A DNA stretch of 64,000 nt, taken from Clostridium beijerinckii (lineage in GTDB: Bacteria; Bacillota; Clostridia; Clostridiales; Clostridiaceae). Below, one piece after another: positions 27,976-36,787 of this stretch (the stretch's first letter is position 1; each line of letters starts with the position of its first letter). The notes below the pieces were generated by a model, which did no database searches, was not told the origin of the DNA, and worked only from the letters and a program-made list of their open reading frames with translations. The translations under genes were made by a program, and so were the position numbers. The stretch is taken from the NCBI RefSeq assembly GCF_036699995.1, contig NZ_CP144906.1, positions 1,426,001 to 1,490,000 of the forward strand, written 5' to 3'.

Positions 27976-28105
27976 TATCCAATTTAATAATTCAACTTAT
28001 TAGATAAACATATTTACAAGATTGCTAGAGCTTTAAGCTCATATATTCACTAGAAATCATAAATATATTTTCATAGCTTTTCGGAATCAAAATATTTATG
28101 ATTTC
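27976..28105 (-). repeat. Hairpin repeat element copy A3 with internal deletion
   Basis: A short reverse-orientation relative of copy B2. Read on the minus strand, the first 41 nt of its hairpin (28105 down to about 28065) equal the first 41 nt of the B2 hairpin. About 132 nt of the hairpin middle are then missing and the closing arm ATTTATGATTTC resumes. Downstream homology to B2 continues for about 85 nt (GTAAATATGTTTATCTAATAA region). The remaining 28106-28272 sequence has no clear feature. Confidence 0.7.
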
Positions 28106-28272
28106 GTTAAGTTATCACATAAATTTAGTTTTAAAGCTTGATATCTATATACAAAAGTCTTGTAACAGTTTGACTATATTTTGCTTGTGAGATACACTTA
28201 AGTTAGATTTGTTTTCAGCAAAATCTCGTGTTTAATTTTTTTGGACTATGCGAGCTAAAGGAGGAAGTTAAG

Positions 28273-29277
28273 TTGGCCACTATAAAGGAAATAGCTTCTA
28301 TAGCAGAAGTTTCTATAGCAACAGTTTCTAGAGTTTTAAATTTTGATGAAACATTAAATGTAAGTGATACAACAAGGGAAAAAATATTAAAAATAGCAGA
28401 TGAACTTGATTATGTTTCAGCAAAGACAAAAAAAGCTAAGAATAAGAAAAGCAAGGATATAGGAATTATTTATTGGTATAACTATGAGGAAGAATTAGGA
28501 GATCCATATTATTTATCAATAAGGTTAGCTGCTGAAAAAAAATGTAATGAAAATAATTTTAATTTGGTGAAGCTAAGTGAGGATAGCAGTATTGAGGATA
28601 TTAAGAATGTTAGTGGAATAATTGCTATTGGAAAGTTCTCTTCAAGTACCATAGATAAATTAGCAAGTGCTAATGATAATATAGTATTTGTAGATTTTTC
28701 ACCTGATGAAAATAAATTTGATTCAGTGATGGCGGATTTAGGAAAAGCAACTTATGAAATCTTAGACTATTTGTACAGTTTAGGCCATAGAAAGATTGGT
28801 TTTATTGGTGGAAAGAAATTAGAATGCATAGATTATAGAGATACATATTTGGATAAAAGGGATATAAAATATAAAGAATTTATGGAAAGTAAGAACATCT
28901 ATAATAATAAATACATATATGAGACAGAGAAATTTACTTTTAAAGCTGGATATAATCTTATGAAAGAAGCATTAAAATCTAAAAATAACATAACAGCTTT
29001 TTTCATTGGAAATGATACAATGGCAGTTGGAGCTTACAAAGCAATTTCGGAGGAAGGATTATCAATACCAGATGATATAAGCATAATTGGATTTAATGAT
29101 CAGCCTAGTGCAAAGTATATGATACCAGCCCTAACTACGATAAGAATACCAAGTGAGTATTTAGGAAAAGCAGCTGTTGACTTGCTGTTTGAAAATTTGA
29201 ATGGAATTAGGGAATATAATAAAAAAGTAATAATACCAACTGAATTTAAAATTAGAGAGAGTTGTAAGAGAATATAA
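28273..29277 (+). CDS. ganR: LacI-family transcriptional regulator (GanR-like)
   Basis: A 334-residue regulator. The N-terminal helix-turn-helix (ATIKEIASIAEVSIATVSRVLN) is followed by a hinge (about 45-62) and a periplasmic-binding-like sugar domain (IGIIYWYNYEEELG through AVDLLFENLNG). The TTG start at 28273 has AAAGGAGGAAG eight bases upstream and gives the standard N-terminus, so I reject the in-frame ATG at 28228. It precedes a transporter and GH42 gene as ganR does in B. subtilis, so a galactoside inducer is likely. The symbol is by synteny. Its operator was not firmly identified. Confidence 0.85.
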   Translation: MATIKEIASIAEVSIATVSRVLNFDETLNVSDTTREKILKIADELDYVSAKTKKAKNKKSKDIGIIYWYNYEEELGDPYYLSIRLAAEKKCNENNFNLVKLSEDSSIEDIKNVSGIIAIGKFSSSTIDKLASANDNIVFVDFSPDENKFDSVMADLGKATYEILDYLYSLGHRKIGFIGGKKLECIDYRDTYLDKRDIKYKEFMESKNIYNNKYIYETEKFTFKAGYNLMKEALKSKNNITAFFIGNDTMAVGAYKAISEEGLSIPDDISIIGFNDQPSAKYMIPALTTIRIPSEYLGKAAVDLLFENLNGIREYNKKVIIPTEFKIRESCKRI

Positions 29278-29282
29278 AAAAT

Positions 29283-29322
29283 AAGCAGTAGCCTTTTTGT
29301 AGAAAGGGGTTACTATTTTTTT
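29283..29322 (+). terminator. Intrinsic terminator after the LacI-family gene
   Basis: Stem AGTAGCC / GGTTACT (one G-T pair) with inner CTTTTT/AAAGGGG pairing, followed by ATTTTTTT. It separates the regulator from the transport operon. Confidence 0.75.
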
Positions 29323-29350
29323 GCTCTAAAAAATATATATTGCAGAAATA

Positions 29351-29436
29351 ATTCTTCATCATAATCTAAAAATATTGCAAGAATTTTAGCCGTAATTGTG
29401 AATTGTGCATTGTGAATCGCAACATATATATTTAAA
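29351..29436 (+). repeat. Dispersed repeat copy D1 with heptamer tandem
   Basis: About 86 nt matching 55361-55451, including an identical core CTAAAAATATTGCAAGAATT. It contains three tandem 7-nt units (GTGAATT, GTGCATT, GTGAATC) at 29398-29418, against four in the other copy. It lies in the 471-nt gap before the binding-protein gene. The rest of that gap has a TATAAT at 29669-29674 without a good -35, which would fit an activator-dependent promoter. Confidence 0.7.
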
Positions 29437-29748
29437 CTTTTTAAGAATTAGATAAAGAAAAAATACAAAAAGCATGTTAGATTCTTATCACCATTAAATC
29501 TAACGTGAAGATTAAATTCTTTCATTGAAAAAGACGAGTTTAATACTTATATCAAGCTAATAAAAAAAGTGCTAATAACCAAAAAAAGTACAAATCCCAA
29601 TATTAATATTATAAAATTATTACAAATTGATACCAATAATGCAATAACGTTTACTATATTGAGAATGCTATAATGTAAACAAATACATAAGTGATATAAA
29701 GTGGAAAATTACTTGTGTATAAACTTTAATTTGAAGGGGGAATAATTA

Positions 29749-31062
29749 ATGAAACTTAAAAAAATTATGGCTGCAGTTGTAACTGGCATGATGGCTTTTA
29801 GTTTAATGGCATGTGGTTCATCATCAGGTGGTAGCAACGCTTCGTCATCAAGCAAAGGAAAAGATGATAAAACAATTACTATATGGGCTTGGGATGATAC
29901 ATTCAATATAAAAGCAGCTAATATGGCTAAAGAAAAATATCTAAAGGATCATCCGGATGTAACTATTAATGTAGTAAGTATGGCACAAGATGATGTAGTG
30001 CAAAAATTAAATACAGGTCTTTCATCTGGAACATATGATGGACTTCCTAATGTTGTGCTAATTGAAGATTATAAAATTCAAAATTATTTGCAATCTTATC
30101 CTGGTGAGATTAAAGATTTAAGTGGAAAGATAGATAAAAGTAAATTTATGGATTACAAATTAAAGTCTATGCAGCAAGGTGATAAGACTTATGGAGTACC
30201 ATTTGATAGTGGTGTAACAGCGCTATTTTATAGAACAGATTTAATTGAACAAGCTGGATATAAGAAAGAAGATATGCAAAATCTTACTTGGGAAAAATAT
30301 ATAGAAATCGGTAAAGCTGTTAAAGCTAAAACTGGAAAAGCTATGATAACTATAGATCCAAGTGATTTAAATCAACTAAGAGCTATGATGCAGTCAGCTG
30401 GTTCATGGTATGTTAAAGATGATGGGAAAACAGTAAATATTGCTGGTAATCAAGCTTTAAAAGATGCGATTAATATATACAAGCAAATGGTTGATGCAGG
30501 AATTACAAAACAAGTATCTGGATGGGATGCATTTATAGCAGCATTCCAAAAAGGTGACGTTGCTACTGTGCCAAGTGGATGTTGGGTTTCATCTTCAATA
30601 CAAGCTTCTGAAGACCAAAGTGGAAAATGGGCAGTAGCAGCTATTCCAAGAATGGCTTCAAATCCAAAATCAGTTAATGCATCTAACCTTGGGGGTAGTA
30701 GCTGGTATGTTCTAGATAAGGTTGGAAATTCAGATTTAGCTGCTGACTTTTTAGCAAGTACTTTTGCATCAGATGATGCTTTAATGAATGAGTTAGTTCC
30801 AGCAATTGGTTTAGTAAGTACGTTGAAATCTGCAAGTACAAGTGAAAATTATAGTAAGCCAATAAAATTTTATGGCGATCAACAAGTGTTTAAAGATTTA
30901 TCAGCTTGGGCTGAAAAGGTTCCATCTGTAAACTATGGTCTTTACACATATCAGTTAGAAAGTGTTATGTCAGAAGGAATGCAGGCTATTGTTGGTGGAG
31001 CTGATATAGATGAAACTCTTCAAAAAACTCAAGCTCAAGCAGAAGCGGCTGTAAGTAAATAA
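29749..31062 (+). CDS. ganS: ABC transporter sugar-binding lipoprotein (GanS-like)
   Basis: A 437-residue solute-binding protein. The signal peptide ends at a lipobox with Cys22 (FSLMACGSS), followed by a Ser-rich tether. The mature domain is a family-1 extracellular sugar-binding fold (ITIWAWDDTFNIKAANMAKEKY, GTYDGLPNVVLIEDY, GGSSWYVLDKVGNSDLAADFL). It would be anchored outside the membrane and hand galacto-oligosaccharides or lactose to the two permeases. The order regulator-binding protein-two permeases-GH42 equals B. subtilis ganR-S-P-Q-A. A GAAGGGGG site precedes the start. Confidence 0.9.
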   Translation: MKLKKIMAAVVTGMMAFSLMACGSSSGGSNASSSSKGKDDKTITIWAWDDTFNIKAANMAKEKYLKDHPDVTINVVSMAQDDVVQKLNTGLSSGTYDGLPNVVLIEDYKIQNYLQSYPGEIKDLSGKIDKSKFMDYKLKSMQQGDKTYGVPFDSGVTALFYRTDLIEQAGYKKEDMQNLTWEKYIEIGKAVKAKTGKAMITIDPSDLNQLRAMMQSAGSWYVKDDGKTVNIAGNQALKDAINIYKQMVDAGITKQVSGWDAFIAAFQKGDVATVPSGCWVSSSIQASEDQSGKWAVAAIPRMASNPKSVNASNLGGSSWYVLDKVGNSDLAADFLASTFASDDALMNELVPAIGLVSTLKSASTSENYSKPIKFYGDQQVFKDLSAWAEKVPSVNYGLYTYQLESVMSEGMQAIVGGADIDETLQKTQAQAEAAVSK

Positions 31063-31102
31063 CAGAGATAAAATAACCGTAATTTGAAAAATATGAATTT
31101 GT

Positions 31103-31154
31103 AAAGGCTATTTGTTAAAAATCTAAATACATGTTTAGCAAATAGCCTTTTATA
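31103..31154 (+). terminator. Attenuating terminator between binding protein and permeases
   Basis: Seventeen-bp arms (AAAGGCTATTTG... with ...CAAATAGCCTTT) followed by TATAAA. Leaky hairpins at this place commonly make the binding protein more abundant than its permeases. Confidence 0.75.
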
Positions 31155-31175
31155 AACCTCAAAGGAGTTGAAAAA

Positions 31176-32072
31176 ATGAAACGTAAAATTGGATCTGGTA
31201 TTAACAGCAAAGAAAACTTTTGGGGATGGGTTTATGTAGCATTAGGTACGTTTTTAATAGGATTATTTGTGTTTTTACCAATGATACAATCTTTGATAAT
31301 GTCACTACAATCAGGTAAAGGCAATAATTTGAAGTTTAGTGGTTTTAGTAATTATGTAAGAATGTTTTCTGATGCAACATTGATTAAAGCAGTTGGAAAT
31401 ACATTTGTATTTTTAATAGTCCAAGTTCCAATAATGATTATTTTAGCACTTATTATTTCTTCAGTTCTTAATGATAAAAAATTAAAATTTAGCGGTTTTT
31501 TTAGAACAGCAATTTTTTTGCCTTGCGTAGCATCCTTAGTTGGGTATTCAGTTATTATAAAGAGTATATTCGCATCAGATGGTTTAGTAAATAAACTACT
31601 TATTAATATTCATTTAATCTCGATACCAATTGAATGGATTACAGATCCATTTTGGGCTAAGATATTAATTATTATAGCTATAACTTGGAGATGGACAGGC
31701 TATAATATGATATTTTATTTGTCAGGCTTGCAAAATATTGATCATTCAATCTATGAAGCTGCAGAAATTGATGGGGCATCTCCATTTAAAAAATTCACAT
31801 CTATAACAGTACCACTATTAAAACCTATAATATTATTTACAACAATCACTTCGACAATTGGTACATTACAGTTATTTGATGAACCTATGAATATAACAAA
31901 AGGTGGTCCAGCGAATGCAACAACTACCATTTCTAAATATATATATGATTTATGTTTCACATATACACCAGACTTTGGATATGCAACAGCAGTAGCTTAT
32001 CTTGTTGTTATTATAGTAATAGTATTAGCTATAATTCAGTTCAAAATAGGAGGAGATAAGAATGACAAGTAA
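31176..32072 (+). CDS. ganP: Sugar ABC transporter permease, MalF/GanP type
   Basis: A 298-residue inner-membrane permease with six predicted spans. The ATPase-contacting EAA loop reads EAAEIDGASPFKKFTSITVPLLKP. It is shorter than B. subtilis GanP (about 418 residues) and more like lacF/UgpA-type permeases. Its end overlaps the next permease by 11 nt. An AAAGGAG site precedes the ATG. No ATPase gene follows, so the pair must borrow an MsmX/MsmK-type subunit from elsewhere. Confidence 0.9.
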   Translation: MKRKIGSGINSKENFWGWVYVALGTFLIGLFVFLPMIQSLIMSLQSGKGNNLKFSGFSNYVRMFSDATLIKAVGNTFVFLIVQVPIMIILALIISSVLNDKKLKFSGFFRTAIFLPCVASLVGYSVIIKSIFASDGLVNKLLINIHLISIPIEWITDPFWAKILIIIAITWRWTGYNMIFYLSGLQNIDHSIYEAAEIDGASPFKKFTSITVPLLKPIILFTTITSTIGTLQLFDEPMNITKGGPANATTTISKYIYDLCFTYTPDFGYATAVAYLVVIIVIVLAIIQFKIGGDKNDK

Positions 32073-32895
32073 AATGAATAGAGTATTCAAATATATATTT
32101 TTAAGTGTAGCATCGTTTGTCTCCATATTTCCGTTTTTTTGGATGGTTATTAGTGCGACCAATAAATCAGTAGATGTGACAAGAGGAAAATTAATTCCAG
32201 GAAGTAGCTTTATGGAAAATTTAAATAATCTTTTTAAGCCAGAATTAGGCTTTGCTTCTTCCTTAGTTAATTCAGCAAAAATCGCAATTATAACTACAAT
32301 TCTTGCACTTCTTGTTTCGTCTATAGCAGGGTATGGGTTTGAAATATTCAGAACAAAAGCTAGAGATAGACTATTTAACATTTTACTTCTGTCTATGATG
32401 GTCCCATTTTCAGCATTAATGATTCCATTATTCAAATTTTTCTCAAATTTAAAAAGTTCACCATTAAGCTTTCTTGGGGTAAATACATTATGGGCTGTAG
32501 TTTTACCTAGTGTTTGTACTGCATTTTTAATTTTCTTCTTTAGACAAAACACAAAGTCCTTCCCTAAAGAAATTTTAGAAGCAGCAAGAATTGATGGATT
32601 AGGTGAGGTTGGAATTTTCTTTAAAATATTTTTTCCAACTATGAGAACAACTTATGCAGCTGCAGCGATTATAACATTTATGGGCGCATGGAATGCTTAT
32701 TTATGGCCATTGATTGCATTACAATCACCAGAAAAGAAAACTGTTTTACTTATAATTTCAAAGTTAGCATCAAGTTATTCTCCAGATTATGGGTTAATAA
32801 TGATGGCTATAGTAATTACGACTTTACCAACTGCATTTGTATTCTTTGTTATGCAAAAACACTTTGTCGCAGGAATGACTGGTTCAATAAAATAA
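32062..32895 (+). CDS. ganQ: Sugar ABC transporter permease, MalG/GanQ type
   Basis: A 277-residue second permease with six spans. The EAA loop reads EAARIDGLGEVGIFFKIFFPTMRTT. The ATG lies inside the end of ganP behind AGGAGG, so translation is coupled. A C-terminal AGMTGSIK tail is typical of MalG-like proteins. It is followed after a 111-nt AT-rich gap by the GH42 gene, with no clear terminator between. Confidence 0.9.
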   Translation: MTSKMNRVFKYIFLSVASFVSIFPFFWMVISATNKSVDVTRGKLIPGSSFMENLNNLFKPELGFASSLVNSAKIAIITTILALLVSSIAGYGFEIFRTKARDRLFNILLLSMMVPFSALMIPLFKFFSNLKSSPLSFLGVNTLWAVVLPSVCTAFLIFFFRQNTKSFPKEILEAARIDGLGEVGIFFKIFFPTMRTTYAAAAIITFMGAWNAYLWPLIALQSPEKKTVLLIISKLASSYSPDYGLIMMAIVITTLPTAFVFFVMQKHFVAGMTGSIK

Positions 32896-33006
32896 AATTT
32901 AATAGAAATAAAAATATAAGTATATATAAATTATGAATAATATAATTCATTAAATAATTAGAATCTGAAAAAATAAGAGTTTTATAAAATATTGGAGGTT
33001 AAGCTT

Positions 33007-35112
33007 GTGAAGAAGGAATTTCCTGTACTTAGTAGTAAAATAAATGGATTTTTGCATGGTGGTGACTATAATCCAGATCAATGGCTAAATTATCCCGAAG
33101 TATTAAAAGAAGATGTGCGGCTTATGAAACTTGCAAATTGCAATTGTGTATCAATAAACATATTTGGCTGGAGTGCAATAGAGCCGGAAGAAGGGAAATA
33201 TAAATTTGATTGGTTAGATAAAATTATGAATGATATGGAAGAAAACAATATTCATGTAATTTTATCGACTCCAAGTGGTGCAAGACCTGCATGGATGTCA
33301 GAAAAATATCCAGAGGTCTTAAGAGTAAATAGTGATAGAAGTAAAAATCTTCACGGTCAGAGACACAATCATTGCTTTACTTCACCTGTTTATAGGAAAA
33401 AGACATATGAAATAAATAAAATTCTTGCTGAGAGATATAAAGATCATCCAGCGCTTATTATGTGGCATGTTTCTAACGAATATGGAGGAGAATGTCACTG
33501 CGATCTCTGTCAAGATGCTTTTAGAGAATGGCTTAAGAGAAAGTATAATAATAATTTAGATAAATTAAATGAGGCTTGGTGGACTGGTTTCTGGAGTCAT
33601 AGATTTAACAATTGGTCACAAATCGAAAGTCCGTCTGAAAAGGGTGAAATGTTTGTTCATGGACATAATTTAGATTGGAAGCGGTTCGTTACAGATCAGA
33701 CAATAGATTTTTATAAAAATGAAATTGCCCCCATAAGAGAAATAACACCTAACATACCTGTAACAGCTAATTTCATGGGCAATTATCCACGTATGGGCTT
33801 GTTCACAGGTTTAGATTATTGGAAGTTTGCAAAAGAAGTGGATGTTGCTACATGGGACAACTATCCTGCATGGCATAATGATTTTGAAAGTACTGAAGAT
33901 CTTGCAGCTAATGTTAGTTTTGTGCATGATATATACAGGTCGTTAAAAGGTGGACAGCCGTTTTTAATAATGGAAAGTACTCCAAGTCTAGTAAATTGGC
34001 ATGATACTAATAAATTAAAGCGCCCTGGAATGCATTTATTATCATCAATGCAAGGTGTGGCTCATGGAGCAGATTCTGTTCTATACTTCCAATGGAGAAA
34101 AGGAAGAGGAGCTTCAGAAAAATTCCATGGTGCTGTTGTAGATCATTGTGGACATGAGAATACAAGAGTATTTAGAGAAGTTACAGAAGTTGGAGAAGTC
34201 TTAAAAAATATTAAAGAAATTCAAGGGTCAATTAAAGAATCAGAAGTGGCCATAATATTTGATGTTGAAAACTTATGGGCTATTGATGATGCACAGGGAC
34301 TAAAAAAATATAGAAAGGGCTATGAAGAAAGCTGTCAAGCAGCTCATAAAGTGTTTTGGGAAAATGGAATTTCAGTAGATATTATTAATATGGATTGTGA
34401 TATATCAGATTATAAACTTGTGATAGCACCAATGCTATATATGATAAGAGCAAATGTTGCAGAAAGAATTAATGAATTTGTAAAGACAGGAGGAACTTTT
34501 GTAACTACTTATTTCAGTGGGATAGTAGATGAAAATGATCTCTGTTTCTTAGGAGGATTTCCAGGACCGCTTCGAGAAGTAACTGGAATCTGGTCAGAAG
34601 AAATAGATTCACTATATGATGATGAAGTGAATTATATAGAATTCAAAGATGATAAAATTAAAGAACTAAAGAGCCAATATGAAGTAAAAGATTACTGTGA
34701 CTTAATCCATGTGGAAACAGCAAAAGTTCTTGGAGTGTATAAAGAAGATTTTTATGCTGATATGCCTGCGTTAACAGTTAATAACTATGGGGAGGGAAAA
34801 GCATATTATATTTCAGCAAGAACGGGAGCGGATTTTAACAATGATTTTTATTCAAGTCTTATTAAGGATTTAAATATTAAGAGTGTTATAGAGGGAGAAT
34901 TGCCACAAGGTGTTACAGCTCAAATGCGTTCTAATAAAAATAATAAGTATACTTTCATTATGAATTTCACTGAAGAAGAAAAAAAGGTGGATTTAGGAGA
35001 AGAAATATATTTTGATATGCTTTCTGATGAAAAAATCAGTGGAAAAATCATATTAGATAAATATGGTCTAAAAATACTAAAGCAAGTTAATCATAATAAA
35101 TTATTAGAATAA
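33007..35112 (+). CDS. ganA: GH42 beta-galactosidase (GanA-like)
   Basis: A 701-residue glycoside hydrolase family 42 enzyme that removes terminal beta-galactosyl units from lactose or galacto-oligosaccharides. The acid/base Glu158 lies in WHVSNEYGGECHC, and the nucleophile glutamate in FLIMESTPS. The structural zinc site Cys123, Cys163, Cys165, Cys168 is complete. A trimerisation domain with ANMFxG-like glutamine-amidotransferase fold and a small C-terminal beta domain follow. There is no signal peptide, so substrates are hydrolysed after import. The GTG at 33007 follows TTGGAGG; an in-frame TTG at 32992 lies on the binding site and is rejected. Confidence 0.94.
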   Translation: MKKEFPVLSSKINGFLHGGDYNPDQWLNYPEVLKEDVRLMKLANCNCVSINIFGWSAIEPEEGKYKFDWLDKIMNDMEENNIHVILSTPSGARPAWMSEKYPEVLRVNSDRSKNLHGQRHNHCFTSPVYRKKTYEINKILAERYKDHPALIMWHVSNEYGGECHCDLCQDAFREWLKRKYNNNLDKLNEAWWTGFWSHRFNNWSQIESPSEKGEMFVHGHNLDWKRFVTDQTIDFYKNEIAPIREITPNIPVTANFMGNYPRMGLFTGLDYWKFAKEVDVATWDNYPAWHNDFESTEDLAANVSFVHDIYRSLKGGQPFLIMESTPSLVNWHDTNKLKRPGMHLLSSMQGVAHGADSVLYFQWRKGRGASEKFHGAVVDHCGHENTRVFREVTEVGEVLKNIKEIQGSIKESEVAIIFDVENLWAIDDAQGLKKYRKGYEESCQAAHKVFWENGISVDIINMDCDISDYKLVIAPMLYMIRANVAERINEFVKTGGTFVTTYFSGIVDENDLCFLGGFPGPLREVTGIWSEEIDSLYDDEVNYIEFKDDKIKELKSQYEVKDYCDLIHVETAKVLGVYKEDFYADMPALTVNNYGEGKAYYISARTGADFNNDFYSSLIKDLNIKSVIEGELPQGVTAQMRSNKNNKYTFIMNFTEEEKKVDLGEEIYFDMLSDEKISGKIILDKYGLKILKQVNHNKLLE

Positions 35113-35248
35113 GAAAAATTCTTTATGTATATATGTTGCAATAATAAATTGACATTTAAAATTCTAATAAGACAAGTGTTTAGTTAAGGCCAGAATGTAG
35201 AAATTAAATTGTGATATATATTAAAAAATTAATATATTACCCCCAATT

Positions 35249-35302
35249 AAGATAAAATCACTATAAATAATTTAAAAGTTTGTAGTGATTTTATCTTATT
35301 TA
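35249..35302 (+). terminator. Intrinsic terminator after the GH42 gene
   Basis: Sixteen-bp near-perfect stem AAGATAAAATCACTAT / GTAGTGATTTTATCTT, followed by ATTTATA. It ends the gan transcript within the 317-nt gap before panE. Confidence 0.8.
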
Positions 35303-35318
35303 TAAGTGAGGTGAAAGA

Positions 35319-35345
35319 ATGAAAATTAACAATGAATTAATTTAA
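35319..35345 (+). CDS. Possible 8-codon leader peptide or gene remnant
   Basis: ATG at 35319 with a good GAGGTGAAAG site opens a reading frame of only eight codons (MKINNELI). It stands between the GH42 terminator and the panE promoter region. The sequence could be the decayed start of a lost gene or a leader peptide. Nothing else supports expression. Confidence 0.25.
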   Translation: MKINNELI

Positions 35346-35429
35346 TGCTATACTATAAATAAACTAAATAGGTATAAATTAGATAAAATATTTTAAATAA
35401 ATTATAAAATGTGAAAGGATAAGTTATTT

Positions 35430-36362
35430 ATGGATAATAGTAAAATTTGTGTTGTAGGGTTAGGTGGAGTTGGAGGATATATTGGCTGTATGCTTGCAAA
35501 GCATTTTTCTAATGTTTATTTTTTAGCAAGAGGCAAAAGATTAGAATCAATAAAAAATAATGGTTTGAAATTATACAGTAATCTTCATGGAGAATTAAAT
35601 GTACATCCTAAATTAGCAAGCGATAGCGCTGATGAAATTGGAATAATGGATTATATTTTTATATGTGTTAAACATTTTTCTTTGGAACAAGTATGTAAAC
35701 AAATAAAACCGATGATTAATGAAAGTACTGTAATAATTCCATTAATGAATGGAGTTGGAGTATCTGAAAAAGTTAGAAAATTTATAAATAATGGCCAAGT
35801 TATGGATGGTTTAATATATATAGTTTCTGGGGCAGAAAAAGATTTTTCAATACATCATGCAAGTTCTTATTGTAAGATACATATAGGGTATGGCTTAAAA
35901 AACAATGATGAAGTAGAGAATGTATTAATTAGAATTCAAAAAATATTACAAGAAGCTGAAATCATTTGTAAAATAGAAGAAGATATAGAAGCTGCAATTT
36001 GGAGAAAATATATATTAAATTGTGCTTATAACGTAATAACTGCTTATTATAACGCAACAACAGCAGAAATTATAAAAAATGATGAAGCAATCAAGCAAAC
36101 TAAAATATTACTAAAGGAAGCTTGTGCTGTAGCTCGTAAATTAAAAATTAATATTTCTGATGATTTAGAAGAAGAACATTTTTATCACTTAATGAATAAG
36201 CAAGCTGGAGAATCAACAAGTTCATTAAAAAGAGATATTGAGGCAGGAAGGCAAAATGAATTAGAGGTCTTTTCTGGAAAGTTAATTGAACTAGCTTTAA
36301 AATGTCAAGTAGAAGTTCCGATGAGTCAATTTTTCTATAGAGAATTAAAGAAAAAAGGTTAA
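35430..36362 (+). CDS. panE: Ketopantoate reductase family protein
   Basis: A 310-residue ApbA/PanE protein that would reduce 2-dehydropantoate to pantoate with NADPH. The N-terminal Rossmann motif GLGGVGGYIGCMLAK (residues about 10-24), the conserved lysine in IFICVKHFSLEQV, and the C-terminal ApbA_C domain (AAIWRKYILNCAYN; GESTSSLKRDIEAGRQNELE) are visible. The ASxxxD-like segment is SSLKRD. Its place inside a sugar locus has no obvious link to pantothenate synthesis, and clostridia often carry several paralogues, so another 2-hydroxyacid substrate is possible. AAAGGATAAG precedes the start. Confidence 0.85.
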   Translation: MDNSKICVVGLGGVGGYIGCMLAKHFSNVYFLARGKRLESIKNNGLKLYSNLHGELNVHPKLASDSADEIGIMDYIFICVKHFSLEQVCKQIKPMINESTVIIPLMNGVGVSEKVRKFINNGQVMDGLIYIVSGAEKDFSIHHASSYCKIHIGYGLKNNDEVENVLIRIQKILQEAEIICKIEEDIEAAIWRKYILNCAYNVITAYYNATTAEIIKNDEAIKQTKILLKEACAVARKLKINISDDLEEEHFYHLMNKQAGESTSSLKRDIEAGRQNELEVFSGKLIELALKCQVEVPMSQFFYRELKKKG

Positions 36363-36388
36363 GAATTATAGAATGTGTTTTATTACTA

Positions 36389-36542
36389 AAAAACTATAAT
36401 ATGTTGTATTTGAAACTTAATATATTCTAGAAAGTTTAATTCATAAGAGATTACTCCAAACTATTTGGCGATTCAAAGCAAATAATTTTATAAGGAATGA
36501 ATTATACTATTTAGAACTTATATACAACATATTATAGTTTTT
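36389..36542. repeat. 154-bp element with 21-bp perfect terminal inverted repeats
   Basis: Arms 36389-36409 (AAAAACTATAATATGTTGTAT) and 36522-36542 are exact complements but are described here only by position and the shorter core CTATAATATGTTG. Inner segments (TTCTAGA with TTTAGAA, TAATTCAT with ATGAATTA) also pair, so the whole unit folds as a long imperfect hairpin. It does not share the CCGAAA/TTTCTAGT frame of the A and B elements. The rest of the 425-nt gap holds a weak GTAGC/GCTAC hairpin at 36720 with TATTTTTA. Confidence 0.7.
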
Positions 36543-36787
36543 AAATTTTTATTCTTTAGCAATTTATATTCAAGTTAAATCTGTGGACGTTGTGCCCCTT
36601 GAGGACATAAGTTATGGAAAAGGCTGGTTCAGAAAGTTATGGCTCGCAAAGAGAATAAAAAAAGAAAATATATTCGCCTGCATAAAATAATATTCTTATA
36701 TTTAGAATAGTTCAGTATTGTAGCATAGCTACTATTTTTATAAATGCATAGCTGCCGTTTCTGATGTACAGATTTTTCCTACATAAT

